DNA of 64,000 nt from Ascaphus truei (GCA_036426205.1 CM071571.1:117104002-117168001); one strand, 5' to 3'; counted from the stretch's first letter, positions 46,471-57,899 are shown. Translations and numbers: made by a program. The notes: generated from the sequence alone by a model not told the origin.

Positions 46471-46626
46471 CAGTGGTAGACAAATCACCAAAAAATCTAC
46501 TCGCCGAACACAAAAATCTACTCGCCACCTAGAACCACACGTGTGCTGCTTGGGCCAATAGGAGCTCTCCACGATGTTAAATCCACTCGCCCGGGGCGTG
46601 CAAATGTATAGGTTTGTCGAACACTG
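46471..46626. mobile_element. 156-bp TA-flanked MITE, copy 2
   Basis: CAGTGGTAGACAAATCACC to (reverse) CAGTGTTCGACAAACC, in a TA tract. Opposite in orientation to 36861-37016. Confidence 0.75.
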
Positions 46627-46657
<31 letters not shown>

Positions 46658-47678
46658 ATGTGTTAAAATTTAACTATAGTGTGTGTGTGTGTATGTATAT
46701 GTATAAGTATAGATATGTATGTATATATGTGGATATGTGGATATATGTATAGATTTAAAGGCTTATATGGAAACAGGCCTTGTTATTTAGTTAATAAGTC
46801 ATGAAAGCGTATAACATTACTGGGTGAGTATGTTTGAGTGCCTATTAGAGTCAGCTGTGTATAAGTAGTAGTTAATAGCAAACAACGCCTCTTTAGAGCC
46901 ATGAAGGCCTGTACTGTTAAATAATCACATACATATGTAATTTAGTGGTAATCTAAATCCAGTGATGTGTGAAAGTAGGCCTTGTTTATAGCATAGTGAA
47001 AGTGTAATACAGGTGAGTGAAGTATTGTGTTCATAATATTATTGACATCATTTAAACAAGTGTCCTAACATATATATGTGATTAACACTAGGCCTGTTTT
47101 CTGACAACACTTTGAGATATATATATATATATATATTCTCACACACAATGTGCTCAAACACATATATCCATACACACTTCAGTAATATTAATACACACTA
47201 TCAGATGTTATTCTAACCACTACTCATACATGATGACATGCCAACATTATGAAGTATGAAAGAAGGTGAAGGTAAGTAATGTGTTACAGAGTGAAGACTC
47301 CTGAAAACATCTTTAAAATGTATGGTGTGATATAGATAGTTAATTAAATTTTGATGCCAATAATATTAGCATGCAATGACTATCTACATTACCTAACACA
47401 CACATACATACAATGTTTAACAGGTAAGTGAATGGCAGCTTATAGAATCATGGCAACTGTGTAATGTTGTACCATCAATCAAATTATTTATACCTAAATA
47501 TATTTTATAATTTAAGCATTAATTCACACACTGAACATTTCTAAACCTTCATGTATACAAGGACATACTTGAATGTTTTGAAGCATCAGGACTTAATCAT
47601 ACATACAGTATTCATTCAATTTTCTGCTTTAAACACCACCAGGCCAACAACAGATTTAGTGAATGTAATTATTTATTA

Positions 47679-48145
47679 TTATTTTTCCTTTTGAGACCTA
47701 GTCACAGGCCTGCTTGTTGCCTGTTGTGTTAGCCTTTTCCGTTTGGCAGCTACTTTGCCCTTCACTGTACGACTTGTACTCGCCTGTGACAGTTCAGGGC
47801 CACTGGTTGTGGGCTGTGACAGTTCAGGGCCAACGTGTTGTGGTTTTTTGACAGTTCATGGCCACTGCCTTGTGGTTTGTGACAGTTCAGGGCCACTGGT
47901 TGTGGGCTGTGCCAGTTCAGGGCCACTGGGTGTGGGTTGTGGCAGTGGTGAAGGAGTTGATACACATTGCACGACTGATGGTGGAGCCGTTTCCTGTTTA
48001 GATTTTTTAAACTTGCTCCAAAAACTGGTTATTAATAATTATTTGCCTAGGTTTCTTTTTCGTGTCTCAGTTGTAGGTGTCTGTTGCTGATTTTGACCAG
48101 ATGTAAGCGGTTCCATGTTGACAGGGACCTGCACAGAACTTGCAG
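47679..48145 (-). pseudogene. Frameshifted C-terminal extension of the Myb-like protein
   Basis: One base out of frame with the Myb-like stop at 48146, the minus strand reads VAASSVQVPVNMEPLTSGQN then ETRKRNLGK and a TAA. It continues in the same frame through a Pro/Thr/Ser/Glu repeat (PTTSGPELSQ) and a basic tail TVKGKVAAKRKRLTQQ, ending at TAA 47679-47681. A local out-of-frame repeat unit holds a TGA. It appears to be the ancestral C-terminus, now cut off by an indel and a stop. Confidence 0.7.
47786..47945 (-). repeat. 30-bp coding minisatellite (PTTSGPELSQ)
   Basis: About five units of GTGACAGTTCAGGGCCACTG plus GTTGTGGGCT on the plus strand. On the minus strand each unit encodes a ten-residue Pro/Thr/Ser/Gly/Glu/Leu module, part of the Myb-like C-terminal extension. 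Confidence 0.85.
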
Positions 48146-51100
48146 CTACTGTACGGTATCATTCAGAACTGGAGAATGAAGAAGTGATGACTCTGGAGAA
48201 AAAGTTTCACCATGTAAAGATCCATCCTCAGATGGGGTAAAGTGGAATAGTTGTTCTCTAGCAGTCATTATCAACTGATTAGCTTGGCTTAGATTATGAA
48301 CTATTGCTTGTAATGTCCTGTTTACATTTTGTATTTGTTTAGGAACTTGGATGAAGACTCTTTCTAGTTGTGACATTGGTGATATCGAAGTTTTCTGCTG
48401 TGATATCATCTTGTCCTGCTGTGATATCATCCTTTCCTGCTGTGATATCATCCTTTCAAGCACTGACATCATTTCTGAGTGGTGACGATTTTCTTCAACC
48501 ACGATTCTTTCTTCAGAAGCTGCAATAGCTGAGTATGTTTCACGAGCAGGAGCAGTTGATTGCTGTGTTACTGGTCGAGTGGGAACATGTTCATGCTGAC
48601 TTAATTGAATGTTTCCTTCATTGTCAACATCAGCTTCTAGAAATAAATGAAGACATTATGAACTGCCATTTAACTTATTTTGTCAATACAATGAGAGTTG
48701 TTCTCACAGTGTAACACATAACATGTTAGAACTTTTCTGTTGTGTCAAATTAAAATGTAGTTTGAAGTAACAATTATGTTTGGACTCAGTGTGAAAGAAG
48801 AATGAGTGAAAGGTTGTTGTAACCTCACAAATCATAGCTGATAGTTCATATCACACACAATACATGTTGACATTGTAAACTACATTTTCTATGACAAGAA
48901 CTGATGGGAAGTTCATTCCATGTGAAAGGCATTTAGCTAGCATGGCAACATAACATCTACAAAGGTACACATTAGATGTCATGCACCTCATACACTCACC
49001 TTCCATCGTTGACGAGGAGCTGGATGAAGCAGGTGATGAGATTTTTTCAGTGTGAGGTGACACATGAGGTCTGGGAGCAACTATATAAAAGATGAACATA
49101 ACATTTAGTTTGCCATGTGTACATAATTAACATAGAGTTTGTGTATTTGGAGTATTTATGTTAACATAACAACATCACTTAATGAAATGAAAAGATGTTT
49201 CTGCCAAGCTGTACATTATCCATTTAAATGTACATGTGTGACTAATGTGCAGTTGTTTTGTAAATACCATAGAACATAGTATGTTTATGACGTAATGGTT
49301 AGTAGAAACATTTTGACAATTGGACATACAATGCATATCTTGTGTAGTAAGATAAAAATAATAATGTACATCAATACATCACAGCAACGTTGACTCTGCT
49401 TATAATTCAGTATGTGATGGTGGAAATGGTAACCAAATTTGTATGGGATATGTGTGAACAATTAATAGAAGCAAGTGTAGCGTTCAATGTGGCTAACAAT
49501 GAACAACACATGAAGTGTGTCGGTCACAGATGGTAATGGTGTGATAATGTGCCTTTTCTATAATGTTCAAAGAACATATGAGTGAACCAATGACTTACGT
49601 ACGTTTTCATAGATAGTGGGCTGGTGGGTGACATTTTCCATAGAATTTACATTTCAAATGAATGTTATGAACTTCTGTGTAGCTTGGCAGCTTCTAAGAA
49701 CTGTAGTCCCTCCCCCAAGACATCATAGAACCCTGATTTAGTTTTAGTTGTAGCAGCTGTAAGGCGTGTCTAAAACATTGACCGTAACATGACCCTGTGA
49801 TGTGGCTTGGTGGCCAACCCCACCCCTTGTGTTCTCCTCTACGATGTGATTACATATTAATTGCAGCAGGATCCACACAGTGGTATATGAGCCAATTAAT
49901 AATCTGAAGTGAGCTACATATGAACAAAAATGAATAACATGTGCTACATGTTCCAAATTATGGCATGTGTATATGACATGAAGCAACAAAGGATGTTTAA
50001 TTACAAATCACTAAATGTGTGAGTACAATTTCTGTATGTTGGCATTTGAATGCACTTTCTGCCATGCAAGAGTTGATGAGGCAGTAATGTCATGTTTATA
50101 GGTGTTACATAGATTAACACTCAATTATGAATATATATTTATTTACATAAACAGTACATATTACTGTATGATAATTTGCATGTCTCAGACAGGTCTGCAA
50201 CCCTGTAGTTCCCTATCATCGTCCAGCATACAGGGTTTCCACTGCAGCAAGGGATTGTGGGATATGACATGCAAATGAGCACACAGTGCCATCATTTGCC
50301 ACCATATTAATTAATTGTGACCTTTTTGTAGGACAACTAGATATACATATACACTACCGACACACTTAATCACACTGCGGCCAGATCCGCAAGCCGGGAG
50401 ATTTCCCGGCTTGCTAGTGGCCGCCCCTCGGCATGCCGCGCCCCTCGGCACGCCCCTCGGCATGCCGCGCCCCCTGCACGCGCTTCCAGGGGCTCCCCGA
50501 GGGAGCCCTGGTGTCCCGCGATCGCGGGACAGCGGCAGGGGGTTCCGGGGGACCCGGCGGACCCGGCAGCGGTAGGGAGAGCGCCCCGATCGGAGGGCGC
50601 TCTTCCGCTGCTTCGGCGCGCGCCCGTCACTCTCGGGCGTGCGCCAGGCTACTGCTGCGGCCAAGAACGGGCAAATGCTCGAATAAACTTGGCCGCAGCA
50701 GTAAATAGATAGATAGATATATAGATATAGGGAGAGAGACATATATACAGATATATATGTTAGTATGCTTATATTGTGAAGAAAGTATAAGTAGCAGCGG
50801 AAATATAGATAAGAACTGTTACCTACGACACGCCTAGTACAGTAACATTTTTCACCTTGTGGAAATGAAGCAGAATAAATTCCAATATCCCTGTCCCCGA
50901 GCAAACCCTCCACGACCACGGGAAGAAATTTGTCCCGCATCTGCTCCTCCAATGGTGTTAATATGAGAGCTTGTGCAGGCGGCCCACCTCCAGTGCCAGC
51001 AACATGCATCCGCTGTGCTTGTATTTTTTTCTTTAAGTTTGCCCTGATATCGTCAAATCTTTTCCGACAATTGTTCCGGTCCCTGACATGATTCCCACAT

Positions 51101-51924
51101 GCACACACAGCCAATGTTATTTGATTCCACATTTCTTTTCTTGCTGCTGAACTTGTCCGCCCTTGAAATACATACATCATATATGACGTAAATTAGTAAT
51201 ATAAAAACGAACAGTTTCCTAAACTGCTAACTGTTCCAAGAAATATGAAACATGCTGTTTTAGGTGTAATATGTGTACCACATGAGCATTTACGTGTAAA
51301 CATACAAATGTAAGGAAGCTTGCATGAATATTGTATGAACTTGAGGACAATTGTACGACTGATTGTTATTGTCGTTGTCAAGCATAAGGCAAATATGTGT
51401 GTAACAATTATTTAGAATTTTAAGATATTAGGGAATAATATTTAGATATTAAGACACCTCACATGACCTAGGATAACATGTGTTTGAAGAATGAATGCAA
51501 AGATAGACTTACCTAGTAAGTGGCCATACAGATAGTCATAGTGCTCCAGAATCCCCGTGACAAGAGCTGTATTTTCCTGTTCATTGAACCGAGGATTACG
51601 TGGCCGCTCCACACGTTTCTTGCGAACACGTGCAGGCCCAGAGTTTGAGTGCTGCTGACTGGAATCTCCTTCTTCCAATGGAAGAGACTCCAAAAGCGGC
51701 CCACCAGCAAGCACCCCACCACCAGACACACCAGCAGCACCAGCAACAGAGCCACTAGCAGCACTCACACTCCCAGCAACAGCACTCACACTCGCACTCC
51801 CAACAACAGCACTCGCACTCGCAGCAATATCACTCCACTGAACCCTACGTTCACTCCGACGCGTACTTGCACGACTAGCACTACCACTCACACCAGCATC
51901 ACTCTTCCCACGCCTTGCGGCCAT
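48146..51924 (-). CDS. Harbinger Myb/SANT-like DNA-binding protein, four exons
   Basis: In the Harbinger family this protein binds the transposase and the transposon ends and is needed for nuclear import. Exons: 51924-51513, 51161-50856, 49080-49000 and 48636-48146. Junctions are consensus (CTAG|GTAAGT, TTTCAAG|GG, CAAG|GTGAAA, TATATAG|TT, GAAG|GTGAGT, TTTCTAG|AA). All introns are phase 1, and the joined frame is open for 429 codons from ATG 51922-51924. Domains: Ala/Ser/Val-rich N-terminus; Myb/SANT-like fold across exons 1-2 (NPRFNEQENTALVTGI, RKEMWNQITLAV, CRKRFDDIRANLKKK); the family signature GTGGGPP..LTPLEEQM; and a C-terminal coiled coil with RMISQQE repeats. The stop at 48146 follows a probable frameshift (see 47679-48145). 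The second intron holds later insertions. Confidence 0.85.
50163..50303. repeat. Diverged copy of the hammerhead-associated 176-bp repeat
   Basis: GCATGTCTCAGACAGGTCTG, CCACTGCAGCAAGGGATTGT and GACATGCAAATGAGCACACA recur in the order seen at 35521-35696. The ribozyme-bearing spacer is absent. It sits in the second intron of the Myb-like gene. Confidence 0.75.
50320..50702. mobile_element. CpG-rich insertion with hairpins in the Myb-like intron
   Basis: Abrupt GC-rich block. GCAAGCCGGGA/TCCCGGCTTGC forms an 11-bp hairpin at 50389-50414, and ACTGCTGCGGCCAAG/CTTGGCCGCAGCAGT a 15-bp hairpin near 50655-50702. GGCATGCCGCGCCCC is repeated at 50430-50475. The minus-strand frame running through it into the Myb exon is read-through, not protein. 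Class unknown. Confidence 0.5.
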
Positions 51925-52529
51925 ACCTCTAGCACTCACAAAAAAACAGAAAACAAATGTAAAGCCAATCGCACTGAACACTAACAAATATAAAACAAGA
52001 CAAAGATGTAAACAAAACAACACAGGACAAACGTCTCACAATACACAACAAATCTCTCAGTCAATATGTACTTTGTAAATCGGGCAGCTCTGTGTGTGTG
52101 TCTCCCTCTCTCTCTCACTCCCAACAACACAGAGAATGAATAACAATACACGGTGCCTTTAAATAGGCCGCTCAATCCAATACATTGTTGCTTCGGCAGA
52201 TTCAGCAAGAAGTTTGCTTGGCGGACCTAACAGCACCCCGCCATGCACGCCGATACGCCTGTGTGTGATCGGCAAATCATCGCCAGAATCGGCGCTAATG
52301 TTTTCGGCTGCATTCGGAATGGATTTGGCACGTATTGCATACGGAGAGGGAAAATCGCCAGAATCATGCCGATAAGGTACCCTTGGCGATCGCACTTTTT
52401 CGCCGCTTACTGCATAAAGCCCTAAGTCATATGTACTTCCCTTGATTGGGTTTATGCCACGTTATGATTTGTACCTGTACATTACTTCAATAAAAATTAC
52501 AAGTTACAAAAAAAACAAAAAACTGAGCT

Positions 52530-52990
52530 TCTCATATTGATCCCTAAATCTGGCCCTCTATCCCCTATTCCATCACATTAAATGGTACTTTCATCTACCC
52601 TTTCCATCAAACACATTGCCTAGGAGTGAAATTGGACTCTTCCCTTTCCTTTTCCATTCACAGCATGGCCAAAATGTGGCACTTTTTTCTCCGTAATGTT
52701 GTCAAAATCCACCTTTTCCCCTGCTAATCAACTTCTAAAACTTTAATGCGAGACCATATCCTCTCCCTTCTGGATTATTGTAAACATACTGCTAACAGGC
52801 TTCCCTGCCTCACAACTTTCCCCTTGCAATCAATCCAAAATTCGGCTGCTAGAATAATTTCACTTTCTCCCAAAACAGTCTCTGCTCATCTCCTCCTTTA
52901 ATCCCTCTCCTGGTGTCCCATCAAATTTTAGACAACCTACAAAGTTCTCCTCCTTACCTTTAAGGCTCACCACTCATCTGCTCATTCCTA
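52530..52990 (+). pseudogene. Decayed L2/CR1-type LINE RT end
   Basis: Coding remnants on the plus strand: KTELLILIPKSG, SSLLDYCKHTANRLPCLTTF, LQSIQNSAARIISLSPKT and YKVLLLTFKAHHSS. They are interrupted by several stops. These are the conserved C-terminal RT blocks of vertebrate L2/CR1-like LINEs. 5' and 3' ends are not clear. Confidence 0.7.
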
Positions 52991-52995
52991 CATAT

Positions 52996-54850
52996 TGTCA
53001 AGACTTTTGGTGCAGGTAGGACCTCAGTGGCCGGAACAGTTGGAGCATGTGACCATGGGGGTGGGTTTCCTGGAGGGGTGCTGCCCTGGGGTATATAACA
53101 TTGCTCCCTGCTAAATTTAGTGTTCTATGTGGAGTTCCAGATAGTATCTCCTTAGGGAGTGGGTGAATACCCTTTACCCCACCGGGGGTAAGGGAGCTGA
53201 GGATAGATTCTTGGGGTCTCAAGCTCCTTGGGCTGATTCCAGGGATAGGTCCTGCGAGCTAGGCTCTGATCCAGAAAAATACATAAGTGCAACCAAATGA
53301 CTTGTACCGGCGCTAATAAACACCTTAATATAATTAAGTGCAATAAACAAATACAATACTTAAAAGGGATGTGTATCCCAGAAGAACACGCTTCTCCACC
53401 TTCCAAGGAATATGTACAGATTCCTTACATGAGAAGACTTGATCCACAGGGGGGGGGAAGGGAGCGGTATTCTCAGGAACACACCAAGAAATAAAAAATA
53501 TAAACACAGTGATAGTGCAATATGCTAAGACAAGCGGAGAATGGGTGAATCTTGGCTCTAATGCAATTCCTACTTACAGCATGTAAGATTTAAACAGGCA
53601 GTGGTCTGACTCTGTCAGGATGATGTCGGTGTGGGGTATACACAGAGAGGGGAACTTGATAGTAGTTAACTTCATGCGGGATAATCTCAAGGTGTAACAG
53701 AACGCGTTTCCTTGATAAAAGGCAGGGTTCAGTGGCAGGCAACAGGCAAAGATCATCAGGGTCCAGGCAAGGGCCGGAAGCCGTCTAAGTCTCTCTGATC
53801 CAGGCACACACACTGGACCGCTACAAAGAGCAGGCAGCTGTGAAGAGAAACTCTGCATAAGGACTTTCAGTCTCCTACCCCAGCTGAAGTCTCAGTTCCT
53901 GCTCCTCTGCCCTGTTCTTGCCTTCCTGCTTCCGGCCCTTGCCTGTACCCTGATGATCTTTGCCTGCTGCCTGCCACTGAACCCTGCCTTTTATCAAGGA
54001 AACGCGTTGAGCCAAGCCTTTAGTCCACCAGAGCCCTGCTGCAAGTGAAGACGTGTGAGGTATCTGCTGCCTATACCAGCGATCGGCTGAGATTCATCTC
54101 CCCCGCTCTCCACCGGTTGTCATCCCCCGTGCCGCCGGAAGTGACGTCAGACGCCATACCGCGACGGGGAGGTGGAAGCGAAGGGAAGCTATCCAGCCAG
54201 CACACCATCGCCAAAAAGCCCTCTACTGTCTCACGAAACTGCTACGGGAATACCTTTCAAGTACTTATTCTGTTACACCTTGAGATTATCCCGCATGAAG
54301 TTAACTACTATCAAGTTCCCCTCTCTGTGTATACCCCACACCGACATCATCCTGACAGAGTCAGACCACTGCCTGTTTAAATCTTACATGCTGTAAGTAG
54401 GCATTGCATTAGAGCCAAGATTCACCCATTCTCCGCTTGTCTTAACATATTGCACTATCACTGTGTTTATATTTTTTATTTCTTGGTGTGTTCCTGAGAA
54501 TACCGCTCCCTTCCCCCCCCCCCCTGTGGATCAAGTCTTCCCAGAAAAATACATGCAAGCTGCGAAAGATAGGAGAGAGAACTGCCTATGATTGTACCTT
54601 TCTTGCATGGGAGATGAGATGACCATATGCCACAATAAAGATCGAGTTGTACCATCACTGCTGTGTGTTCTATGGAGGAGAGAATTGCCTGTGGGGGTTA
54701 CCCCTGTTTCTAATAGGGTCCCTGAGGATGGAGGCGCTGCACGGAGAGAGGAATGCTGAAAACCTGTTCTTTTGCTACAGTACTCCCTAAACCTCAACAG
54801 CGGACACTCAGCTTTCTGTACTGTGATGGTGAGGGGGTAACCAGGCTCTT
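52996..54850 (+). repeat. LTR-like repeat with TATA box, interrupted
   Basis: Starts near TGTCAAGACTTTTGGTGCAG (52996), with a promoter-like GGGGTATATAACATTGCTCC at about 53090. After the insertion 53285-54540 it continues with CACAATAAAGATCG (54635), ATGGAGGCGCTGCAC and CACTCAGCTTTCTGTACTG. Related to 25640-26125. The 3' boundary was not found. Confidence 0.5.
53285..54540. mobile_element. Head-to-head PLE terminal-repeat insertion with 14-bp target duplication
   Basis: CCAGAAAAATACAT flanks it at 53271-53284 and 54541-54554. Inside, 53437-53785 (GAAGGGAGCGGTATTCTCAG, GTTAACTTCATGCGGGATAA, CGCGTTTCCTTGATAAAAGG) is mirrored on the right between 53935 and 54535. About 270 bp, 54006-54275, occurs only on the right. 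TATCAAGGAAACGCGTTG, a degenerate PLE hammerhead end, is present in both orientations (53702-53719 and 53993-54010). GGCGCTAATAAACACC at the left is PLE-like. No RT coding. Confidence 0.75.
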
Positions 54851-57440
54851 AATAAAGGTCAAGCCCTGTTTTGGTTACCTCTAATCCGAATATTTGGGGC
54901 TTGAGCCCAGTGACGGTATATTTGGGTCTTGAGCCAGTAACTGTAACTGCATTACTTGTACTTTGTGGTATTAAATAATTTATGTGTTTTTGCCTTTCCA
55001 GGGATGCCAGCAAGCAGGGATTGCTAGGGTATGAGTTTCAAGGGGAGTTTTGCGGAGAAATTGTTCTCAGAATGTGCCTAGGTAGTTGGGGTCCGGAGTT
55101 GTCGGTTCCCCTAAAAATGTACCCGAGAATCATGCTTGGTTCTCGGATATATGTAGGAACATTGTCTTATCTACCCTTGAAAAGGCTTGTGCGACTCACC
55201 ACTAGGGTTCCATGCTTCAGCACAGCCCAGAAAGGTAAATGGGGCAAAGGGATGTAAAGTGTCCCTGTAACTATAAGGGGTCCCTAGGTTAAGGGGGATA
55301 CCGAGTTAATCCCCAGGTAGCCAAGAAGCTATATTGTGGTTCATGGGCACTCCAACCATAATTATGAGGTTGTGAGGGGACTCAGAGTCCAGTCCAAGTC
55401 TATATGATATCATGCGGGAATAAAGGCTAGTAGAAAATAAAGTGCCACTTTCTATTCTATTCCCCATACCCAGAGACTTAGGATATAGTACAAGTATATT
55501 TTATTAACATTGTGTTTAGTATAAGATGTATTGTTGTGCACGGCAAATGAGCTTGGACTTTCAGAATCAATGTTCCGACAGGCTACCAGGGCTACCATGT
55601 TTGGTGCCAGTAAGTCTGCAGGACATAGGAGATGAAAGCCACTAGTGGATGCCAGGGGCGTGAAGACCATTTGGGTAACAGGGAAAGGCTCATGTACCCA
55701 CGTCCTGGGATGAAATGGCAGTCATCTGGGCTGCCATTTGCATCACCAGAATTGGAGGGTCTGAACCAGCGGGTGACATATGAATAGCAAGGGACTAAGG
55801 TGGCAAATTGTGCATGTCCCTTGGCAGATTCAGATTCCCTGCTTACACGGCTTTCCAGACGGCATCGCTCTGATTGGCTGTTGAGAAAGTTCCCACACTC
55901 TGATTGGCTGTAGTATATTGTGAATGAACTCCAAAATACTCTAAGAAACCCCTAAGCCAATCACCGGTGGAGATTCTGAGCACCAGAAGTCAGACGGGCC
56001 TTTGGAAAGTACTCTGGCGTGAATAGCAGAGCACCGGCTTCAAAAAAGTCTGCCCGGAAAATATTTTAAGTCCAGCTTTTTGCAACCAATTTCTCAGAAA
56101 GGAATGTAGCGATTGCGGTTGGGATTTCAAGACGATTTTAGTTCCTGGACGTTTGGAGCTAAGTCCCGGTCAAAGAAAAGCTCTGTTTTAGAGTGCAAAG
56201 CAGCTAGGGAAGTCTAGTTTTTGATCCCAGTCCCCAAGTAAGTGTGTCTTTTCACCTGTATTTTGTATTCCACTGTGTATGTCATGTCCGTGCTTTGCTC
56301 AATATATGACCCTGGTAAAAGGTGTACAATAAATCTGGTCTCCCATGACATGTACACATACAGGTTAGCACCACAAACACCAGGTACCTGCAAATCTCCC
56401 TTATTGGGGGGGGGGGGGGGGGAGGGTACTATATATATATATTGATATACATTTGTATGTGGGGGCACACAGAGGCTTAAATTGGGGAATGTAAACCCCA
56501 CCATACTGTGATATAAGGGGTAATGTATAGATACTGCTGCTTTAACTTTGAAGTATGCATGATGCATTCTTAATTGCATGCTACCTTATATCTCACAATT
56601 TTGAATAAAAGTCTCAAAGAATACATTTTATATTATGTTTCTTGGCATAAAATAATGGACCTTGGCTGCAGGAGGAGTTGTCTTTATCATATGGGATTCA
56701 GCAAATCTGTAATACATGTTTTATAGTAGATGAGGTTGAAAAAAGACATGTCCATCTCTTGTTCAATCTATGTTAAATGTAGTAGACTGAGATACTCTCT
56801 TATATTTGCATTTATATTGATCCAGTATCCAATCTCAAGGCAAGGCAATGTGTCATTTGTACTACCCTTGGGATAACAAATACCCTCAAAAGTTCCTTCT
56901 ATTGACCTTGAATACATTTGTCATTAGACATCATATCCCTTCTTAGATGCCTTGTGTCTAATGTAAACAAACCTAATACTGTATAGCTCGTGTATTAGAA
57001 CTGCCATCCCTCTATTCCTTTGATTGCTCTCCTCTGCATTTCTTCCAGTTCCAACATGACATTTCCATGGAACTGTGCCCAAAACTGTACACCATATTCA
57101 AGGTGTGGTAAACTAACCCCTTGTGTTGCACAGTATCAAAAGCCTTTGCAAAATCTAAGTTGACCACATCAATTACATTGACTTGGTCTAAATTCCTACC
57201 TATCTCTTCAAAGAAACTAATATGGTTAGTTTGGCATGACCCTGCTGACTATAATTAGCTTCCCACTATTTATATCTGTCTTACAGGTGTGTAATTTCCT
57301 TATTGTAATCTTACTGCTGTGTTTAATCAACCCTGCCCACTGGAATGTTAATGACCCAGGAGGACAACGGACTCTGAAACCAGATATGCATTCTTTCTGA
57401 ACTCCTTCAGTCTTCATCTGCATCGCCCCATGTGCCTTTT
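54850..57440. other. Unassigned sequence
   Basis: No gene supported. Contains a G run (56406-56422) and a short TA tract (56432-56442). CTCTGATTGGCTGTTGAG/CTCTGATTGGCTGTAGTA is a short direct repeat at about 55868-55915. Confidence 0.4.
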
Positions 57441-57893
57441 GCACAGCCAAATGGTGTGAGCCATTTGCTGCCATTCACTGATCTTTGGTAATGTTACAGC
57501 TGCTCTATTGCATTCTGAAACTCACCAGCCCTCTCATCCTCTGTACCCTATGTTTCAACTTACCCTGCCTATAGATTGTAAGCTCATTGTGGCAGGAAGG
57601 GCCTCATCTAACAACACATTGCAGGCATATCCTACCTCTTCTAACACAACACATTGCAGGCCTATCCTACCTCTCCTAATAAAATTTGTATCTTGTCTGT
57701 AAATGTTACATATACCCATAATCATATCTGTAACTGCCTATAAAATGTCTGTGAATTGAATGTTTAATTCTGTTCATTTAATGTAACCATGTTTTATCAT
57801 AACTGTGTGCCCAGAACATACATGAAAATGAGAGGTAACTCTCAATCTAGTACTTCTTGGTAAAACATTTTATAAATAAATAAACCTATTTCC
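57440..57893 (+). mobile_element. LINE tail or LINE-tailed SINE
   Basis: Ends GAAAATGAGAGGTAACTCTC..TTCTTGGTAAAACATTTTATAAATAAATAAAC, the same 3' tail as 17500-17580. It contains GATTGTAAGCTCATTGTGGC, a word common in amphibian SINE/LINE 3' parts. A short internal duplication (ACAACACATTGCAGGC..TATCCTACCTCT) is at 57611-57680. Confidence 0.6.
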
Positions 57894-57899
57894 ATTTTG

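Larger units (their letters stand above)
41413..52422 (-). mobile_element. 11.0-kb Harbinger-like DNA transposon with Myb-like and forkhead genes
   Basis: Inverted ends GGGCCTCATGCAGTAAGCGG (41413) and, reversed, GGGCTTTATGCAGTAAGCGG (52422) match at 18 of 20. Flanks are TAT and TAA, close to the TWA target of Harbinger but not a perfect duplication. GCCGATAA / TTATCGGC and CGCCAGAATCGG words crowd the first and last 200 bp. The Myb/SANT-like gene (47679-51924) is the standard Harbinger partner protein. A forkhead gene (45070-45714) is on the same strand. I found no DDE nuclease frame. Later insertions inside include a MITE (46471-46626), PLE 3' sequence (46175-46375), CpG-rich MITEs and a CpG-rich block (50320-50700). 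Confidence 0.75.

Noticed and set aside
47743..48090. 115-codon plus frame with Cys/Asp/Ser/Gly repeats
   Set aside because: Antisense shadow of the PTTSGPELSQ coding repeat of the Myb-like gene.
50311..50855. Continuation of the second Myb exon frame to 50311
   Set aside because: It reads past a good splice donor at 50855 into intronic TA and CpG-rich insertion sequence; the splice at 50856 keeps the frame into the next exons.
41413..52422. Search for a DDE transposase in the left 3.6 kb and the introns
   Set aside because: No frame on either strand shows Harbinger nuclease motifs; the short frames there are unrelated to one another.
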